Assembly: GCA_902789245.1 (NCBI GenBank)
Contig: CADAND010000003.1
Location: 86,168-150,167, forward strand
Origin: an uncultured Bacteroidia bacterium
GTDB lineage: Bacteria; Bacteroidota; Bacteroidia; Bacteroidales; UBA932
Direction of reading: 5' to 3'
Length of the DNA: 64,000 nucleotides
The translations under genes and the position numbers were made by a program. How positions within the stretch are numbered: position 1 is the stretch's first letter; every line of letters starts with the position of its first letter. Shown in pieces: positions 7,137 to 16,295 of the stretch. The notes under the pieces were generated by a model that had not been told where the DNA came from, did no database searches, and worked only from the letters and a program-made list of their open reading frames with translations.

Positions 7137-8220
7137 TAACCATTACTATTGTATAATCATGGCCGGCGGCATCGGATCCCGCTTCTGGCCCATCAGCCGC
7201 ACCGACCAGCCCAAGCAGTTCCTCGATTTCAGCATCCAGGGCCGCTCCTTCCTGCGCCGCACCTACGACCGCATGAAGGTCGTCATCCCCGAGGAAAACA
7301 TCATCGTGGTGAGCCTGGAGCGCTACCGGGACCAGGTCCGCGCGCACCTGCCGGAGCTCCCCGAGCAGAACCTGCTGCTGGAACCCTACAACCGCAACAC
7401 CGCTCCCTGTATCGCCTTCGCCACCTACACGATCCTGCAGCGCGATCCGGACGCCGTCACCGTCGTGACGCCTTCCGACCATGCCATCGCGCACCATGAC
7501 GTGTTCAACAAGACCCTGCTCGATGCGCTCTCCTATGCGGCCGGCAGCGATGCGCTCATCACCCTGGGAGTCGTTCCCTCGCGTGCGGATTCCAATTTCG
7601 GCTACATCCAGATGGCCGGCAAGTCCAAGAATGGCAGCCCGGTCAAGGTCAAGACTTTCACCGAGAAGCCCGATCCGGAGCTCGCCCGCGTCTTCGTGGA
7701 GACGAACGAGTTCCTGTGGAATTCCGGTATCTTCGTCTGGCGTGCGGACGCCATCCGGCAGGCGCTGGAGAAGTATGCTCCCGAGATCACCAGCCTCTGG
7801 ACCGGCTGGCCCGAGGTGTACGGCACTGCCGGGCAGCAGGCCTTCGTGGACCGCATCTACACGGACATGCCCCGCATTTCCATCGACTACGCCGTGATGG
7901 AGAAAACGGACAACGCCTGGGTCTATCCCGCGGAATTCCGCTGGGCCGATATCGGGAACTGGGAGTCCCTCTATGAGTACCTCGCCTACCACGACGAACA
8001 CGGCAACGCGCTGAACCGCACCGCCCGCCGGCTGCTCGTGGACAGTTCCGACAACATCGTCTATTCCACCCGCGACGACAAGCTCCTGGCCATCCGCGGG
8101 ATGGAGGACTTCATCGTCATCGACACCGAGGACGTGCTGATGATTTGCCCGCGCGACGAGAAGAAGCTCAAGGAATTCCTTTCCCGGCTCGCCATGCCCG
8201 AATATGAGGAGTACCGCTAG
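7129..8220 (+). CDS. manC: Mannose-1-phosphate guanylyltransferase
   Basis: Makes GDP-mannose from GTP and mannose-1-phosphate for surface polysaccharides and glycoproteins. The 363-residue protein shows the nucleotidyltransferase signature MAGGIGSRFWP (11-21), FTEKPD (about 177), and the single-domain length seen in Bacteroidota without a fused isomerase. Start chosen at ATG 7129 (MLNNHYYCIIMAGG), which overlaps yraN by 8 nt; a TTG at 7117 is in frame but adds only four residues. It is the last gene of the cdaA operon. Confidence 0.9.
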   Translation: MLNNHYYCIIMAGGIGSRFWPISRTDQPKQFLDFSIQGRSFLRRTYDRMKVVIPEENIIVVSLERYRDQVRAHLPELPEQNLLLEPYNRNTAPCIAFATYTILQRDPDAVTVVTPSDHAIAHHDVFNKTLLDALSYAAGSDALITLGVVPSRADSNFGYIQMAGKSKNGSPVKVKTFTEKPDPELARVFVETNEFLWNSGIFVWRADAIRQALEKYAPEITSLWTGWPEVYGTAGQQAFVDRIYTDMPRISIDYAVMEKTDNAWVYPAEFRWADIGNWESLYEYLAYHDEHGNALNRTARRLLVDSSDNIVYSTRDDKLLAIRGMEDFIVIDTEDVLMICPRDEKKLKEFLSRLAMPEYEEYR

Positions 8221-8241
8221 CTATTCCGCACATACAACTAT

Positions 8242-8272
8242 GTCATTCGCCGGCCCTGGACCGGCGAATCTC
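8242..8272. repeat. REP-like palindrome GTCATTCGCCGG..CCGGCGAATCTC
   Basis: Same fixed flanks as the 27-bp repeat but with the stem ATTCGCCGG/CCGGCGAAT. A third relative with the same stem ends is at 43818-43843. It follows the manC stop by 22 nt and is followed by TTTTTCTG, so it may serve as terminator. Confidence 0.65.
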
Positions 8273-8280
8273 TTTTTCTG

Positions 8281-8383
8281 GGCTTGCCGCGCGTTGGCGT
8301 TGCGGAGGGCGGAGCAGAAATTGTTTTTTCGAGCAACCGCACGAAAAAACAATTTCTGTCCGCCCGCGGGGGAAAGGCAAGCC
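8281..8383. other. Large intergenic hairpin region upstream of rplC
   Basis: A perfect 17-bp inverted repeat (8315-8331 and 8342-8358; ends CAGAAATTG, tops TTTTTTCG) is nested inside GGCTTGCC (8281-8288) and GGCAAGCC (8376-8383), with partial pairing of GGCGGA and TCCGCCC between. No coding frame with family resemblance crosses it. Parts resemble 22448-22510 and 43861-43990. Confidence 0.6.
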
Positions 8384-8418
8384 TTCGTTCCGGCAAAGAA
8401 AAGATTGGAAATCAACTA

Positions 8419-8449
8419 TTTGTAATTTGAGAAATTTGTTGTATCTTTG
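8419..8449 (+). promoter_or_regulatory. Promoter of the rplC-rpsC operon
   Basis: TTTG at 8419-8422 and TATCTTTG at 8442-8449 with 19 bp spacing, followed by GCAGCCCGC. The predicted leader to rplC is about 55 nt, AT-rich near the start codon. Confidence 0.8.
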
Positions 8450-8509
8450 CAGCCCGCTAAAATGCGCGGAAACTTATAAAGTATTTATAAACAATTAATT
8501 AACAAACCA

Positions 8510-9136
8510 ATGCCTGGATTAATTGGAAAGAAAATCGGAATGACTTCCGTTTTCGGTGCCGACGGTAAGAATATACCGTGCACCGTTATCGAGGCTGGTC
8601 CGTGCGTCGTTACGCAGCTGCGTACTCTTGAAAAAGATGGCTATGAGGCCGTGCAGCTTGCCTATGGCGAAACCACCGAAAAGCACACCAGCGCGCCCCT
8701 GATGGGGCACTTCAAGAAGGCAGGTGTCACCCCCAAGCGCAAGCTGGTCGAGTTCAAGGCCGACTTCGAGGGTGAGCTGGCCCTCGGCACCACGTTCACC
8801 GTGGCCGACATCTTCACCGAGGATGTCAAGTACGTGGACGTGATTGGTACCTCCAAAGGTAAGGGTTTCCAGGGTGTTGTGCACCGTCATCACTTCGCCG
8901 GCGTCGGCGGACAGACCCACGGCCAGCACAACCGTCTGCGTCACCCCGGTTCCATGGGTGCATCGTCCTGGCCGTCCCGCGTCCTTCCCGGAATGCGTAT
9001 GGCCGGTCACATGGGCAACGAGCGCGTGAAGGTCGAGAACCTCGAAGTGCTCAAAGTGCTCCCTGAGAACAATCTTCTCGTTGTCAAGGGCTCCGTCCCC
9101 GGGGCCAAGGGTTCTTATGTAATTGTGGAGGCTTAG
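8510..9136 (+). CDS. rplC: 50S ribosomal protein L3
   Basis: L3 (uL3) nucleates 23S rRNA folding and reaches the peptidyl-transferase centre. The 208-residue product has normal length, starts [15 protein letters not shown], and carries the conserved loop [20 protein letters not shown] near residue 140. It is the first gene of a seven-gene ribosomal block with its own promoter, no longer adjacent to rpsJ. Confidence 0.97.
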   Translation: MPGLIGKKIGMTSVFGADGKNIPCTVIEAGPCVVTQLRTLEKDGYEAVQLAYGETTEKHTSAPLMGHFKKAGVTPKRKLVEFKADFEGELALGTTFTVADIFTEDVKYVDVIGTSKGKGFQGVVHRHHFAGVGGQTHGQHNRLRHPGSMGASSWPSRVLPGMRMAGHMGNERVKVENLEVLKVLPENNLLVVKGSVPGAKGSYVIVEA

Positions 9137-9140
9137 TGCT

Positions 9141-9770
9141 ATGGAATTAGAAGTTTTGAAAATTGACGGCTCCAAGTCCGGCAAGAAAGTGACGCTCGAA
9201 CAGAACGTCTTCGGCATTGAGCCCAACGACCACGCCGTTTATCTCGACGTCGTCCAGTATCTCGCCAACCAGCGTCACGGCAACGCCAAGACCAAGGATC
9301 GCAGCGAGAACTCGCACAGCACCAAGAAGCTCGGTCGCCAGAAGGGCGGCGGTGGCGCACGCCACGGCTCCCTCAAGTCGAACATCTTCGTCGGCGGTGG
9401 CCGCGTGTTCGGTCCCGTTCCGCGTTTCTATCATAACAAGTTGAACAAGAAGGTCAAGGCCCTTGCCCGCAAGTCCGCGCTGACCTACAAGGCCCAGGAG
9501 AATGCCATCATTATCCTCGAGCCGTTCACGATGGATGCACCCAAGACCAAGGAGCTCCTCGCGATCAACGCCGCCATCAAGGCCGGCGACCGCAAGGTTC
9601 TCTACGTGCTTCCGCAGAATTCCACCAATATCTTTCTTTCATCCCGCAACCTTCCGCAGGTGAACGTCCTCTCCGTTGACGAGATCAACACCTACGCCAT
9701 CATGAACGCCAATACCCTGGTGCTCTTCGACGGCGTGCAGGACATCCTGGCCGAGCGGAACATGCGCTAA
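9141..9770 (+). CDS. rplD: 50S ribosomal protein L4
   Basis: L4 (uL4) lines the peptide exit tunnel and in some bacteria represses its own operon. The 209-residue protein has the Bacteroidota start MELEVLKIDG, the tunnel loop with GGGGARHGSLKSNIFVGGG and the C-terminal NVLSVDEINTY region. ATG 9141 lies 4 nt after the rplC stop; an upstream in-frame GTG at 9123 would overlap rplC and is not needed. Confidence 0.97.
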   Translation: MELEVLKIDGSKSGKKVTLEQNVFGIEPNDHAVYLDVVQYLANQRHGNAKTKDRSENSHSTKKLGRQKGGGGARHGSLKSNIFVGGGRVFGPVPRFYHNKLNKKVKALARKSALTYKAQENAIIILEPFTMDAPKTKELLAINAAIKAGDRKVLYVLPQNSTNIFLSSRNLPQVNVLSVDEINTYAIMNANTLVLFDGVQDILAERNMR

Positions 9771-9782
9771 AAGTACACGAAG

Positions 9783-10073
9783 ATGGGAATTATCATTAAG
9801 CCAATCGTTACTGAGAAGCTGACGGATCAGGGCGAAAAGTTGAACCGTTACGGTTTTATCGTCGATGGTAAAGCCAACAAGCTTCAGATCAAGGACGCCG
9901 TGGAGAAGATGTACAACGTCTCCGTGGCAGATGTCAATACGGTGAACTATCACGGCAAGCGCAAGAGCCGCTACACCAAGGCGGGTCTGCTCCGCGGCCG
10001 GATGAATCACTTCAAGAAGGCGTACATCACCCTCGCCGGTGATGACAAGATTGATTTCTACGCTAATATTTAA
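9783..10073 (+). CDS. rplW: 50S ribosomal protein L23
   Basis: L23 (uL23) sits at the tunnel exit and is the docking site for trigger factor and SRP. The 96-residue product has the family start [15 protein letters not shown] and the [10 protein letters not shown] loop. It follows rplD by 12 nt and is followed by rplB, the standard order. Confidence 0.96.
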   Translation: MGIIIKPIVTEKLTDQGEKLNRYGFIVDGKANKLQIKDAVEKMYNVSVADVNTVNYHGKRKSRYTKAGLLRGRMNHFKKAYITLAGDDKIDFYANI

Positions 10074-10087
10074 GGGAGGAACAGACA

Positions 10088-10912
10088 ATGGCAGTTAGAA
10101 AATTCAAACCGGTTACTCCCGGTCAAAGGAACAAAGTGATCAGCACCTTCGAGGAGATCACTGCGAAGAAACCCCAGAAATCATTGTGTGAGCCTCTCAA
10201 GAGCTCCGGCGGTCGTAACAACACCGGTCAGATGACCGTGCGTTACATCGGTGGCGGTCACAAGAGAATGTACCGTATCATCGACTTCCGCCGCGCCAAG
10301 GACGAGTGCACCGCCACGGTTCTGACCATCGAGTATGATCCGAACCGCAGCGCCCGCATCGCCCTGGTTCAGTATGAAGACGGAGAGAAGAGATACATCA
10401 TCGCTCCGAAAGGACTCAAGGTGGGTCAGGTAATCGCCTCCGGCAGCGGCGTCGCTCCGGAAGTCGGCAACTGCCTCCCGCTCAGCGAAATTCCTGTTGG
10501 TACCCTCGTGCACTGCATCGAACTTCGTCCCGGTCAGGGCGCCGCAATGGCCCGTTCCGCCGGTACGTTCGCGCAGCTCGCCGCCCGCGAAGGCTCCCAC
10601 GCCGTGCTCCGTCTGCCCTCCGGCGAGACCCGCATGGTGCTCGTGTCCTGCCGCGCCACCGTCGGTGAGGTTTCCAACACCGACCACAATCTGGAGAGCC
10701 ACGGCAAGGCCGGCCGTCGTCGCTGGCTGGGCAAGCGCCCGCACAACCGTGGTGTTGTGATGAACCCGCACGATCACCCGATGGGTGGTGGTGAAGGCCG
10801 CGCTTCCGGTGGACACCCGCGTTCCCGTAAGGGTCTCCCTGCAAAGGGCTACAAGACGCGTAATCCGAAGGCCGCTTCCAACAAGTTCATCATCGAGAGA
10901 AGAAAGAAATAA
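10088..10912 (+). CDS. rplB: 50S ribosomal protein L2
   Basis: L2 (uL2) binds domain IV of 23S rRNA next to the peptidyl-transferase centre. The 274-residue protein is full length with the signature [18 protein letters not shown] near residue 222, including the conserved histidines. A Shine-Dalgarno-like GGGAGGA at 10074-10080 precedes the ATG by 7 nt, which is unusual for this phylum where such motifs are rare. Confidence 0.97.
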   Translation: MAVRKFKPVTPGQRNKVISTFEEITAKKPQKSLCEPLKSSGGRNNTGQMTVRYIGGGHKRMYRIIDFRRAKDECTATVLTIEYDPNRSARIALVQYEDGEKRYIIAPKGLKVGQVIASGSGVAPEVGNCLPLSEIPVGTLVHCIELRPGQGAAMARSAGTFAQLAAREGSHAVLRLPSGETRMVLVSCRATVGEVSNTDHNLESHGKAGRRRWLGKRPHNRGVVMNPHDHPMGGGEGRASGGHPRSRKGLPAKGYKTRNPKAASNKFIIERRKK

Positions 10913-10933
10913 CAGGAATTAACTTTTGAGATT

Positions 10934-11206
10934 ATGAGTCGTTCTTTAAGAAAAGGTCCCTATATCCAGGAAGCCCTGGAGAAGAGAGTTCTTGCTATGA
11001 ATGATGGTAGCAAGAAGAAGGAAGTGGTCAAGACCTGGTCCCGTGCCAGCATGATCTCTCCTGACTTTATCGGCCATACGATCGCCGTTCACAACGGGAA
11101 CAAGTTCATCCCTGTGTACGTCACCGAGCAGATGGTCGGCCACAAGCTGGGCGAGTTCGCCCCTACCCGCAACTTTAGAGGTCATTCAGGTAACAATAAG
11201 AAGTAA
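10934..11206 (+). CDS. rpsS: 30S ribosomal protein S19
   Basis: S19 (uS19) is in the head of the small subunit and contacts S13 and the A-site finger. The 90-residue product has the [10 protein letters not shown] start, the [17 protein letters not shown] core and the [12 protein letters not shown] end of the family. It lies 21 nt behind rplB and 5 nt before rplV. Confidence 0.97.
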   Translation: MSRSLRKGPYIQEALEKRVLAMNDGSKKKEVVKTWSRASMISPDFIGHTIAVHNGNKFIPVYVTEQMVGHKLGEFAPTRNFRGHSGNNKK

Positions 11207-11211
11207 TCATT

Positions 11212-11628
11212 ATGGGAAAGCGTAAAAGACTTATGGCCGAGCGCCTCAAGGAGGCGAAGAAGGTTACAGCTGTTGCCAAGCTGAATGACGTCCCCACCTC
11301 TCCCCGCAAGATGCGTCTGGTGGCCGACACCGTCCGTGGTGTTGAGGTCAACCGCGCTCTCGACCTGCTCAAGTTCAGCAAGCGTGAGGCCTCCGTGCGT
11401 CTGGAGAAGCTGATCCGCAGCGCCGTCGCCAACTGGGAAGCCAAGAACCCGGAGCAGAGCAAGGAACTGGACAACGGCAACGTTTATGTCAAGACCATCA
11501 TGGTTGACGAAGGCCGTACGCTGAAGCGCATCCGCCCGTGCCCGCAGGGCCGTGCCGGTCGCATCCGCAAGCGTTCCAACCATGTCACGGTCATCCTCGA
11601 TGTCAAACAACCAGTGGAGAATAAGTAA
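11212..11628 (+). CDS. rplV: 50S ribosomal protein L22
   Basis: L22 (uL22) contacts all six 23S domains and its beta-hairpin lines the exit tunnel. The 138-residue product has the family core [17 protein letters not shown] and the hairpin [17 protein letters not shown]. It carries about 25 extra N-terminal residues rich in Lys/Ala ([17 protein letters not shown]), as is common in Bacteroidota. Confidence 0.96.
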   Translation: MGKRKRLMAERLKEAKKVTAVAKLNDVPTSPRKMRLVADTVRGVEVNRALDLLKFSKREASVRLEKLIRSAVANWEAKNPEQSKELDNGNVYVKTIMVDEGRTLKRIRPCPQGRAGRIRKRSNHVTVILDVKQPVENK

Positions 11629-11630
11629 TT

Positions 11631-12392
11631 ATGGGACAGAAAACTAATCCTATCAGCAACAGAATCGGTATCACCCGTGGTTGGGACTCTAACTGGTGTG
11701 GTGGTAACTACGCGGAGAAGATCGCTGAGGACTTCGAGATCCGCAAGTATCTCGGCAACCGTCTGGCCAAGGCCAGCCTCAGCCGCATCGTTATCGAGCG
11801 TACCCTCAAGCTCATCACGGTCACGATCTACGCGGCCCGTCCCGGTTTCATCATCGGCAAGGGCGGCACTGAGGTCGACAAACTCAAGGAAGAGCTCAAG
11901 AAGGTCACCAAGAAGGATGTCCAGATTAACATCTACGAAGTGAAGCGCCCCGAGGTGGACGCCAACATCGTGGCTGACAGCATCGCCCGTCAGATCGAGG
12001 GCCGTGTGTCCTATCGCCGCGCCATCAAGATGGCCATCGCCAACACGATGCGCGTCGGTGCCGAAGGCATCAAGGTCCAGATCGCCGGTCGTGTCGGCGG
12101 CGCCGAAATGGCTCGCAGCGAAATGTTCAAGGAAGGCCGTACGCCGCTCCATACGTTCCGCGCCGACATCGACTACGCCCTCGCGGTGGCCAACACCAAG
12201 GTGGGTACCCTCGGTATCAAGGTGTGGATCTGCAATGGTGAGCGCTATGGCAAGCAGGATCTGACTCCTGCCGCCCTCGCTGCCGCCAATGCGCAGGCTA
12301 CCGGCCAGAACCGTGGCGGTGGCCGCGGTGGCGACCGTCGTCCCCGCCGGGATGGCGACCGTGACCGTCGTCCGCGTCGCGACAACAAGTAA
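11631..12392 (+). CDS. rpsC: 30S ribosomal protein S3
   Basis: S3 (uS3) helps form the mRNA entry tunnel and its helicase function. The 253-residue protein has the start [14 protein letters not shown], a KH domain with [12 protein letters not shown] and the C-terminal RS3 domain. Residues from about 225 form an Arg/Gly/Asp-rich tail with repeats of DRRPRRDGD. It is normally followed by rplP; here it is followed by a terminator, and rplP is 10.3 kb away. Confidence 0.97.
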   Translation: MGQKTNPISNRIGITRGWDSNWCGGNYAEKIAEDFEIRKYLGNRLAKASLSRIVIERTLKLITVTIYAARPGFIIGKGGTEVDKLKEELKKVTKKDVQINIYEVKRPEVDANIVADSIARQIEGRVSYRRAIKMAIANTMRVGAEGIKVQIAGRVGGAEMARSEMFKEGRTPLHTFRADIDYALAVANTKVGTLGIKVWICNGERYGKQDLTPAALAAANAQATGQNRGGGRGGDRRPRRDGDRDRRPRRDNK

Positions 12393-12425
12393 TTAATTGA
12401 GATTAATCAATTTATTGCTATATTT

Positions 12426-12459
12426 GATGCCGGTTCCGGGATTCGGAACCGGCATCTTT
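12426..12459 (+). terminator. Terminator of the rplC-rpsC operon
   Basis: GATGCCGGTTCC (12426-12437) and GGAACCGGCATC (12445-12456) form a perfect 12-bp stem, followed by TTTA. Its position directly behind rpsC shows that the ribosomal block really ends here. Confidence 0.85.
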
Positions 12460-12488
12460 AGTAGTGTATTATAATAAATGAGAAAAAG

Positions 12489-13367
12489 ATGAAGAAATTC
12501 GTTATGATCGCAGCGGCGGCGCTGGTGGCGCTCGCCGGTTGCAAGCAGCCGACCAGCGAGGAAGTGCTGGACGGCTTCCGTGCAGACCTTCAGGCCCTGG
12601 AGGAAGAATATAACGCGTCCGCCACGAAAATCAGCGAGGACGCCACGCTCGACGATGCGCAGAAGGCTGGGAAAATCGGCGACCTGCAGGATGAGATCAT
12701 CGGCAAGATGGCCGACGCCGGCCGCACGCTGCTGAACAAGTATTACGCCGACACGCTGGTGGCTCCCGCCGTGCTGAGCGAGGTCGTCTATTACCTCGAT
12801 GACAACGAGCTGAGCGCCATCTTCGCCAAGATGCCGGAGAATGTCAAGTCCGACAAGTTCGTCGCCCGTACGATCGAGAGTACCACCGCCCGCCTGGGCA
12901 CGGCCGTGGGCAAGAAGTTCACGGATTTCACCGTGGATCACGTGGCCGGCGTGGACAAGGACGGCAATCCGATCTACGAGAAGAAGAGCCTCTCCGACTT
13001 CGTCGGTAAGGGGAAAGTGATGCTCGTGGACTTCTGGTCCCCCTGGTGCCCGCCCTGCAAGGCCGAGATCCCCAATATCAAGGACGTCTGGGAGAAGTAC
13101 CATGGCGATGACTTCGACGTGCTGAGCGTCGCTGTCTGGGAGGAGAGCCGCAAGATGGACTGGCACAACACCATCGACACGGCGGCCGTCTACGGCATGA
13201 AGTGGCTGCAGCTCAACAACGGCCACCAGGAGCCCGCTTCCCTCTACGGCATTGACGGCATTCCGCACATGATCCTCTTCGACAAGGACGGCACCATCCT
13301 CAAGCGCGGCGATGACCTGCGCGGGGCCGCGACGGAGAAAGCCGTCGCCGAAGTCCTTGGACGTTAG
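12489..13367 (+). CDS. TlpA-like thioredoxin-fold lipoprotein
   Basis: A periplasm-facing lipoprotein with signal peptide and lipobox LAGC (Cys18), an N-terminal helical part of about 120 residues of the type found in Bacteroidota DUF4369/TlpA-like proteins, and a C-terminal thioredoxin-like domain with the redox motif WCPPC at 186-190 and cis-proline segment GIDGIPHMILFD. It is expected to reduce or isomerise disulfides in the envelope; the substrate is unknown. The 3' end overlaps the open frame of uvrC. Confidence 0.85.
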   Translation: MKKFVMIAAAALVALAGCKQPTSEEVLDGFRADLQALEEEYNASATKISEDATLDDAQKAGKIGDLQDEIIGKMADAGRTLLNKYYADTLVAPAVLSEVVYYLDDNELSAIFAKMPENVKSDKFVARTIESTTARLGTAVGKKFTDFTVDHVAGVDKDGNPIYEKKSLSDFVGKGKVMLVDFWSPWCPPCKAEIPNIKDVWEKYHGDDFDVLSVAVWEESRKMDWHNTIDTAAVYGMKWLQLNNGHQEPASLYGIDGIPHMILFDKDGTILKRGDDLRGAATEKAVAEVLGR

Positions 13368-15150
13368 GGAGAAAATATCTCTTTTACCGCATTCCCCGGG
13401 TGTCTATCGATATTATGACGCCGCGGGGAATGTGATCTATGTAGGCAAGGCCAAGGACCTGGCCAAGCGTGTCGCGCAGTATTTCGTGGACCCGGAACGG
13501 CTCACGGTCAAGACGCGCCTGCTGGTGTCGAGGATTGCGGACCTGCAGTACTCCGTGGTGGACACGGAGGCGGACGCGCTGCTGCTGGAGAACAACCTCA
13601 TCAAGCAGTACAAGCCGCGCTACAACATCCTGCTCAAGGACTCCAAGACCTATCCCTGGATCTGCGTGACCGCGGACGAATTCCCCAAGGTGTTCCTGAC
13701 GCGGCGCGTGGTGAAGAACGGATCCCGCTACTACGGGCCCTACAGCTCGGTCATGCATGCCCGGGCGCTGCTGGAGTTCTTCCGCGAGACCTATCCGCTC
13801 CGCTCCTGCAATCTCAAGATCAACTCCGACGCCATTCTGCGCGGCAAGTTCCGCCCCTGCCTCGACTTCCATATCGGACGTTGCAAAGGCTGTTGCATCG
13901 GGGCTGTGTCCCGCGAGGAGTACGGCGGCTGGATCGACGAGATCGAGCGCCAGCTCTCCGGCGGGGTGAACGGCATCATCCGGGACTACAAGGCGCGGAT
14001 GACGGCCGCTGCGGACGCGCTCGACTTCGAGTCCGCGCAGCTTTACAAACAGCGCATCGATGTCCTGCAGCAGCATTACGCCAAGAGCATCATCACGGCG
14101 GCCGGCGACCGGGACGTGGACGTCTTCGCCCTCGAGGTCGACGGGGCCGAGGCCTTCGGCAGCTTCCTGCGCATCCGCGGCGGCGCCATCATCCAGTCGC
14201 TGAACCTCGGTTTCAAGATGAATATCGAGGAGGACCGCGCGGCGGTGCTGAGCGAGTTCATCGCCGAGATCGCCTCCAAGTTCGGCTCGCTCCGGGGCGA
14301 GGTCATCGTCCCCTTCCTGCCCGATGTGGAGCTGGAAGGCGTCGAGTTCCGCATCCCCGTGCGCGGCGACAAGCTGGCACTGCTGGAGCTCGGCGCCAAG
14401 AATGCCCGGGAGTACCGGGCCAATTCGCTCAAACAGCGCGAGCACACCAATCCCGACGAGTACCGCGCCGCGGTGCTCGAGGAGCTGCGCAAGGCCCTCG
14501 GGATGAAGGTCCCGCCCGTGCACATGGAGTGCTTCGACAATTCCAACATCCAGGGCACGAACCCCGTGGCTTCGTGCGTGGTGTTCCGCAATGCGGAGCC
14601 TTCCAAGAAGGATTACCGCAAATTCAAGATCAAGACCGTGGTGGGCGCGAACGACTACGCCTCCATGAAGGAGGTCGTGAACCGCCGCTACGCGCGCATG
14701 CTGGAAGAAGCTCCCGACGACCTGCCGCAGCTGGTGGTGATCGACGGCGGCAAGGGCCAGCTCGATTTCGCCTACCAGGCGCTCTGTGAGCTGGGTATCC
14801 AGGACCGCCTGACGGTCGTGGGTCTGGCGAAGCGCCTCGAAGAGGTGATCCGGGTGGGGGACCCGTATCCCCTGTTCCTTGACCGCAATTCTCAGGCCCT
14901 CAAGGTGTTGCAGCGCATCCGCGACGAAGCGCACCGTTTCGGCATCACTTTCCATCGCTCGCTGCGCAGCAAGGCGGCCATCCAGTCGGCGCTTCGTGCC
15001 ATCCCGGGTGTGGGAGAGCAGACGGAGCAGCGCCTGCTGATGCACTTCGGCAGCGTGGCCCGCATCGCGGCCGCTCCGGAGGCGGACCTGGCCGCGCTGG
15101 TGGGGCCCGCCCTGGCAAAACGTATCCATGAACAACTCAACCATGAATAA
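13312..15150 (+). CDS. uvrC: Excinuclease ABC subunit C
   Basis: UvrC makes both incisions during nucleotide excision repair together with UvrB. The product has an N-terminal GIY-YIG nuclease (SPGVYRYYDAAGNVIYVGKA), a Cys-rich FHIGRCKGCCIG segment, a UVR coiled coil, the RNase H-like C-terminal nuclease with ECFDNSNIQGTNPVAS and VVIDGGKGQL, and a terminal helix-hairpin-helix IPGVGEQTEQRLL. The ATG at 13312 overlaps the preceding gene by 56 nt and its first 15 residues look like readthrough; a TTG at 13357 (LDVREKISLL) may be the real start. Length either way (597-612) is normal. Confidence 0.93.
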   Translation: MTCAGPRRRKPSPKSLDVREKISLLPHSPGVYRYYDAAGNVIYVGKAKDLAKRVAQYFVDPERLTVKTRLLVSRIADLQYSVVDTEADALLLENNLIKQYKPRYNILLKDSKTYPWICVTADEFPKVFLTRRVVKNGSRYYGPYSSVMHARALLEFFRETYPLRSCNLKINSDAILRGKFRPCLDFHIGRCKGCCIGAVSREEYGGWIDEIERQLSGGVNGIIRDYKARMTAAADALDFESAQLYKQRIDVLQQHYAKSIITAAGDRDVDVFALEVDGAEAFGSFLRIRGGAIIQSLNLGFKMNIEEDRAAVLSEFIAEIASKFGSLRGEVIVPFLPDVELEGVEFRIPVRGDKLALLELGAKNAREYRANSLKQREHTNPDEYRAAVLEELRKALGMKVPPVHMECFDNSNIQGTNPVASCVVFRNAEPSKKDYRKFKIKTVVGANDYASMKEVVNRRYARMLEEAPDDLPQLVVIDGGKGQLDFAYQALCELGIQDRLTVVGLAKRLEEVIRVGDPYPLFLDRNSQALKVLQRIRDEAHRFGITFHRSLRSKAAIQSALRAIPGVGEQTEQRLLMHFGSVARIAAAPEADLAALVGPALAKRIHEQLNHE

Positions 15151-15886
15151 ATCCGATCTTTTCAACAAAATCTTCAACGCCTTCATCCTGATTGGGATGG
15201 CAGTCGTGACGATCCTGGTGACCGGAATCAAGCTGCAGGGGGCGGAAAGCGGACGGGCGCTGCTCATCATTGCGGCTGTCGGATCCCTGGCCGGTGTGCT
15301 GGCCAACGTCCTGTCGGCCAACGGCCGCATCCTCACTTTCCTGTTCGGTCTCATCGACGTGACGGTCTATGGCGCCATGTGCCTGGCGGGAGCCAAATAC
15401 GGCAACGCCGCGCTGCACCTGCTCTACTTCCTGCCGATGCAGGTCATCGGCTTCGTGCAGTGGAAGAAGCGGGGCGCAGGCGAGGGGAAGCAGGTCCACG
15501 CCCGTCGGCTGGACGGCCGGAAATGGCTGCTGTACGGGTCCATCTTCCTGGTCGGCCTGGTGATTGCCTATTTCGTCCTTTGTGCCCTGGACAAGACGGA
15601 AGCGGCCGGAGTGGTGCGCTGGCTGGTCCTGACGGACGCCCTGTCGATGATGTGCAATGTCCTGGGACAGTACCTCATGTCCACGGCCTACATGGAGCAG
15701 TGGCTCTTCTGGATCGGGGTCAACATCGCTTCCGTCGTGATGTGGGTGCTGACGCTCCGGCAGACCCCTGATTCGTCATATGCGCTCATCTATGTTGTGA
15801 AATACAGCTTTTATTTGTTAAACTCGCTCAATGGCCTGCGTATCTGGCTGGCCCTCAGCAAGGAGGGGGGAAGTTTGGAAAATTGA
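15128..15886 (+). CDS. pnuC: Nicotinamide riboside / mononucleotide transporter PnuC
   Basis: PnuC carriers bring nicotinamide riboside across the inner membrane by facilitated diffusion for NAD salvage. The 252-residue protein has about seven hydrophobic helices and the family blocks NVLGQYLMSTAYMEQWLFW and the aromatic YVVKYSFYLLNSL end. It overlaps the uvrC end by 23 nt if ATG 15128 is used, or by 8 nt with ATG 15143; I cannot choose. There is no nadR-type kinase beside it. Confidence 0.85.
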   Translation: MNNSTMNKSDLFNKIFNAFILIGMAVVTILVTGIKLQGAESGRALLIIAAVGSLAGVLANVLSANGRILTFLFGLIDVTVYGAMCLAGAKYGNAALHLLYFLPMQVIGFVQWKKRGAGEGKQVHARRLDGRKWLLYGSIFLVGLVIAYFVLCALDKTEAAGVVRWLVLTDALSMMCNVLGQYLMSTAYMEQWLFWIGVNIASVVMWVLTLRQTPDSSYALIYVVKYSFYLLNSLNGLRIWLALSKEGGSLEN

Positions 15887-15905
15887 ATTTTTTTCCGTTA
15901 CTTTG
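15874..15905 (+). promoter_or_regulatory. Probable promoter of acpP
   Basis: TTTG at 15874-15877 and TTACTTTG at 15898-15905 with 20 bp spacing; the -7 element lacks one base between TA and TTTG. The first element lies inside the end of pnuC. Confidence 0.5.
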
Positions 15906-15961
15906 TCCCCGATATTATGATACGAAAGTACTAACAAAAACCTTTATATCTTATTAACATC

Positions 15962-16204
15962 ATGGAATACGCAGAAATCGTAGAAAAAGTGAAAGCGATC
16001 ATCGTCGACAAGCTCGGCGTGGAGCCTTCCGAGGTGACCGAGACCGCTAATTTCACCAATGATCTGGGCGCTGACTCCCTTGACACCGTGGAGCTTCTTA
16101 TGGAGTTCGAGAAGGTGTTCGGCATCAAGATTCCCGATGAGGAGACCAGCACGATCGCCACGGTCAAGGACGCTTGCGACAAAGTCGCCGAGAAACTTGC
16201 CTAA
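15962..16204 (+). CDS. acpP: Acyl carrier protein
   Basis: The 80-residue carrier of growing fatty acids, modified by a 4'-phosphopantetheine arm on Ser39 of the DSL motif ([20 protein letters not shown]). Strongly acidic as expected. It has its own promoter and terminator, so it is monocistronic here, away from the fabF or fabD genes it often neighbours. Confidence 0.96.
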   Translation: MEYAEIVEKVKAIIVDKLGVEPSEVTETANFTNDLGADSLDTVELLMEFEKVFGIKIPDEETSTIATVKDACDKVAEKLA

Positions 16205-16227
16205 TCCGGTTTGAAGATCCGAAAACA

Positions 16228-16262
16228 AAACCGACCTGCATCCGCAGGCCGGTTTCTTTTTC
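16228..16262 (+). terminator. Terminator of acpP
   Basis: AAACCG-A-CCTGC pairs with GCAGG-C-CGGTTT around ATCC, followed by CTTTTTCT. A copy of the 27-bp REP-like palindrome follows at 16269. Confidence 0.85.
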
Positions 16263-16268
16263 TATATA

Positions 16269-16295
16269 GTCATTCCGGGCTTGACCCGGAATCTC
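16269..16295. repeat. REP-like palindrome GTCATTCCGGG..CCCGGAATCTC
   Basis: Identical to the 27-bp copies at 1009-1035 and 56015-56041. It lies between the convergent acpP and DUF4270 genes and overlaps the last codons of the latter. Confidence 0.8.

Noticed and set aside
8204-8425. Short frames over the hairpin between manC and rplC
   Set aside because: They owe their existence to the large inverted repeat (both strands stay open) and show no protein pattern.
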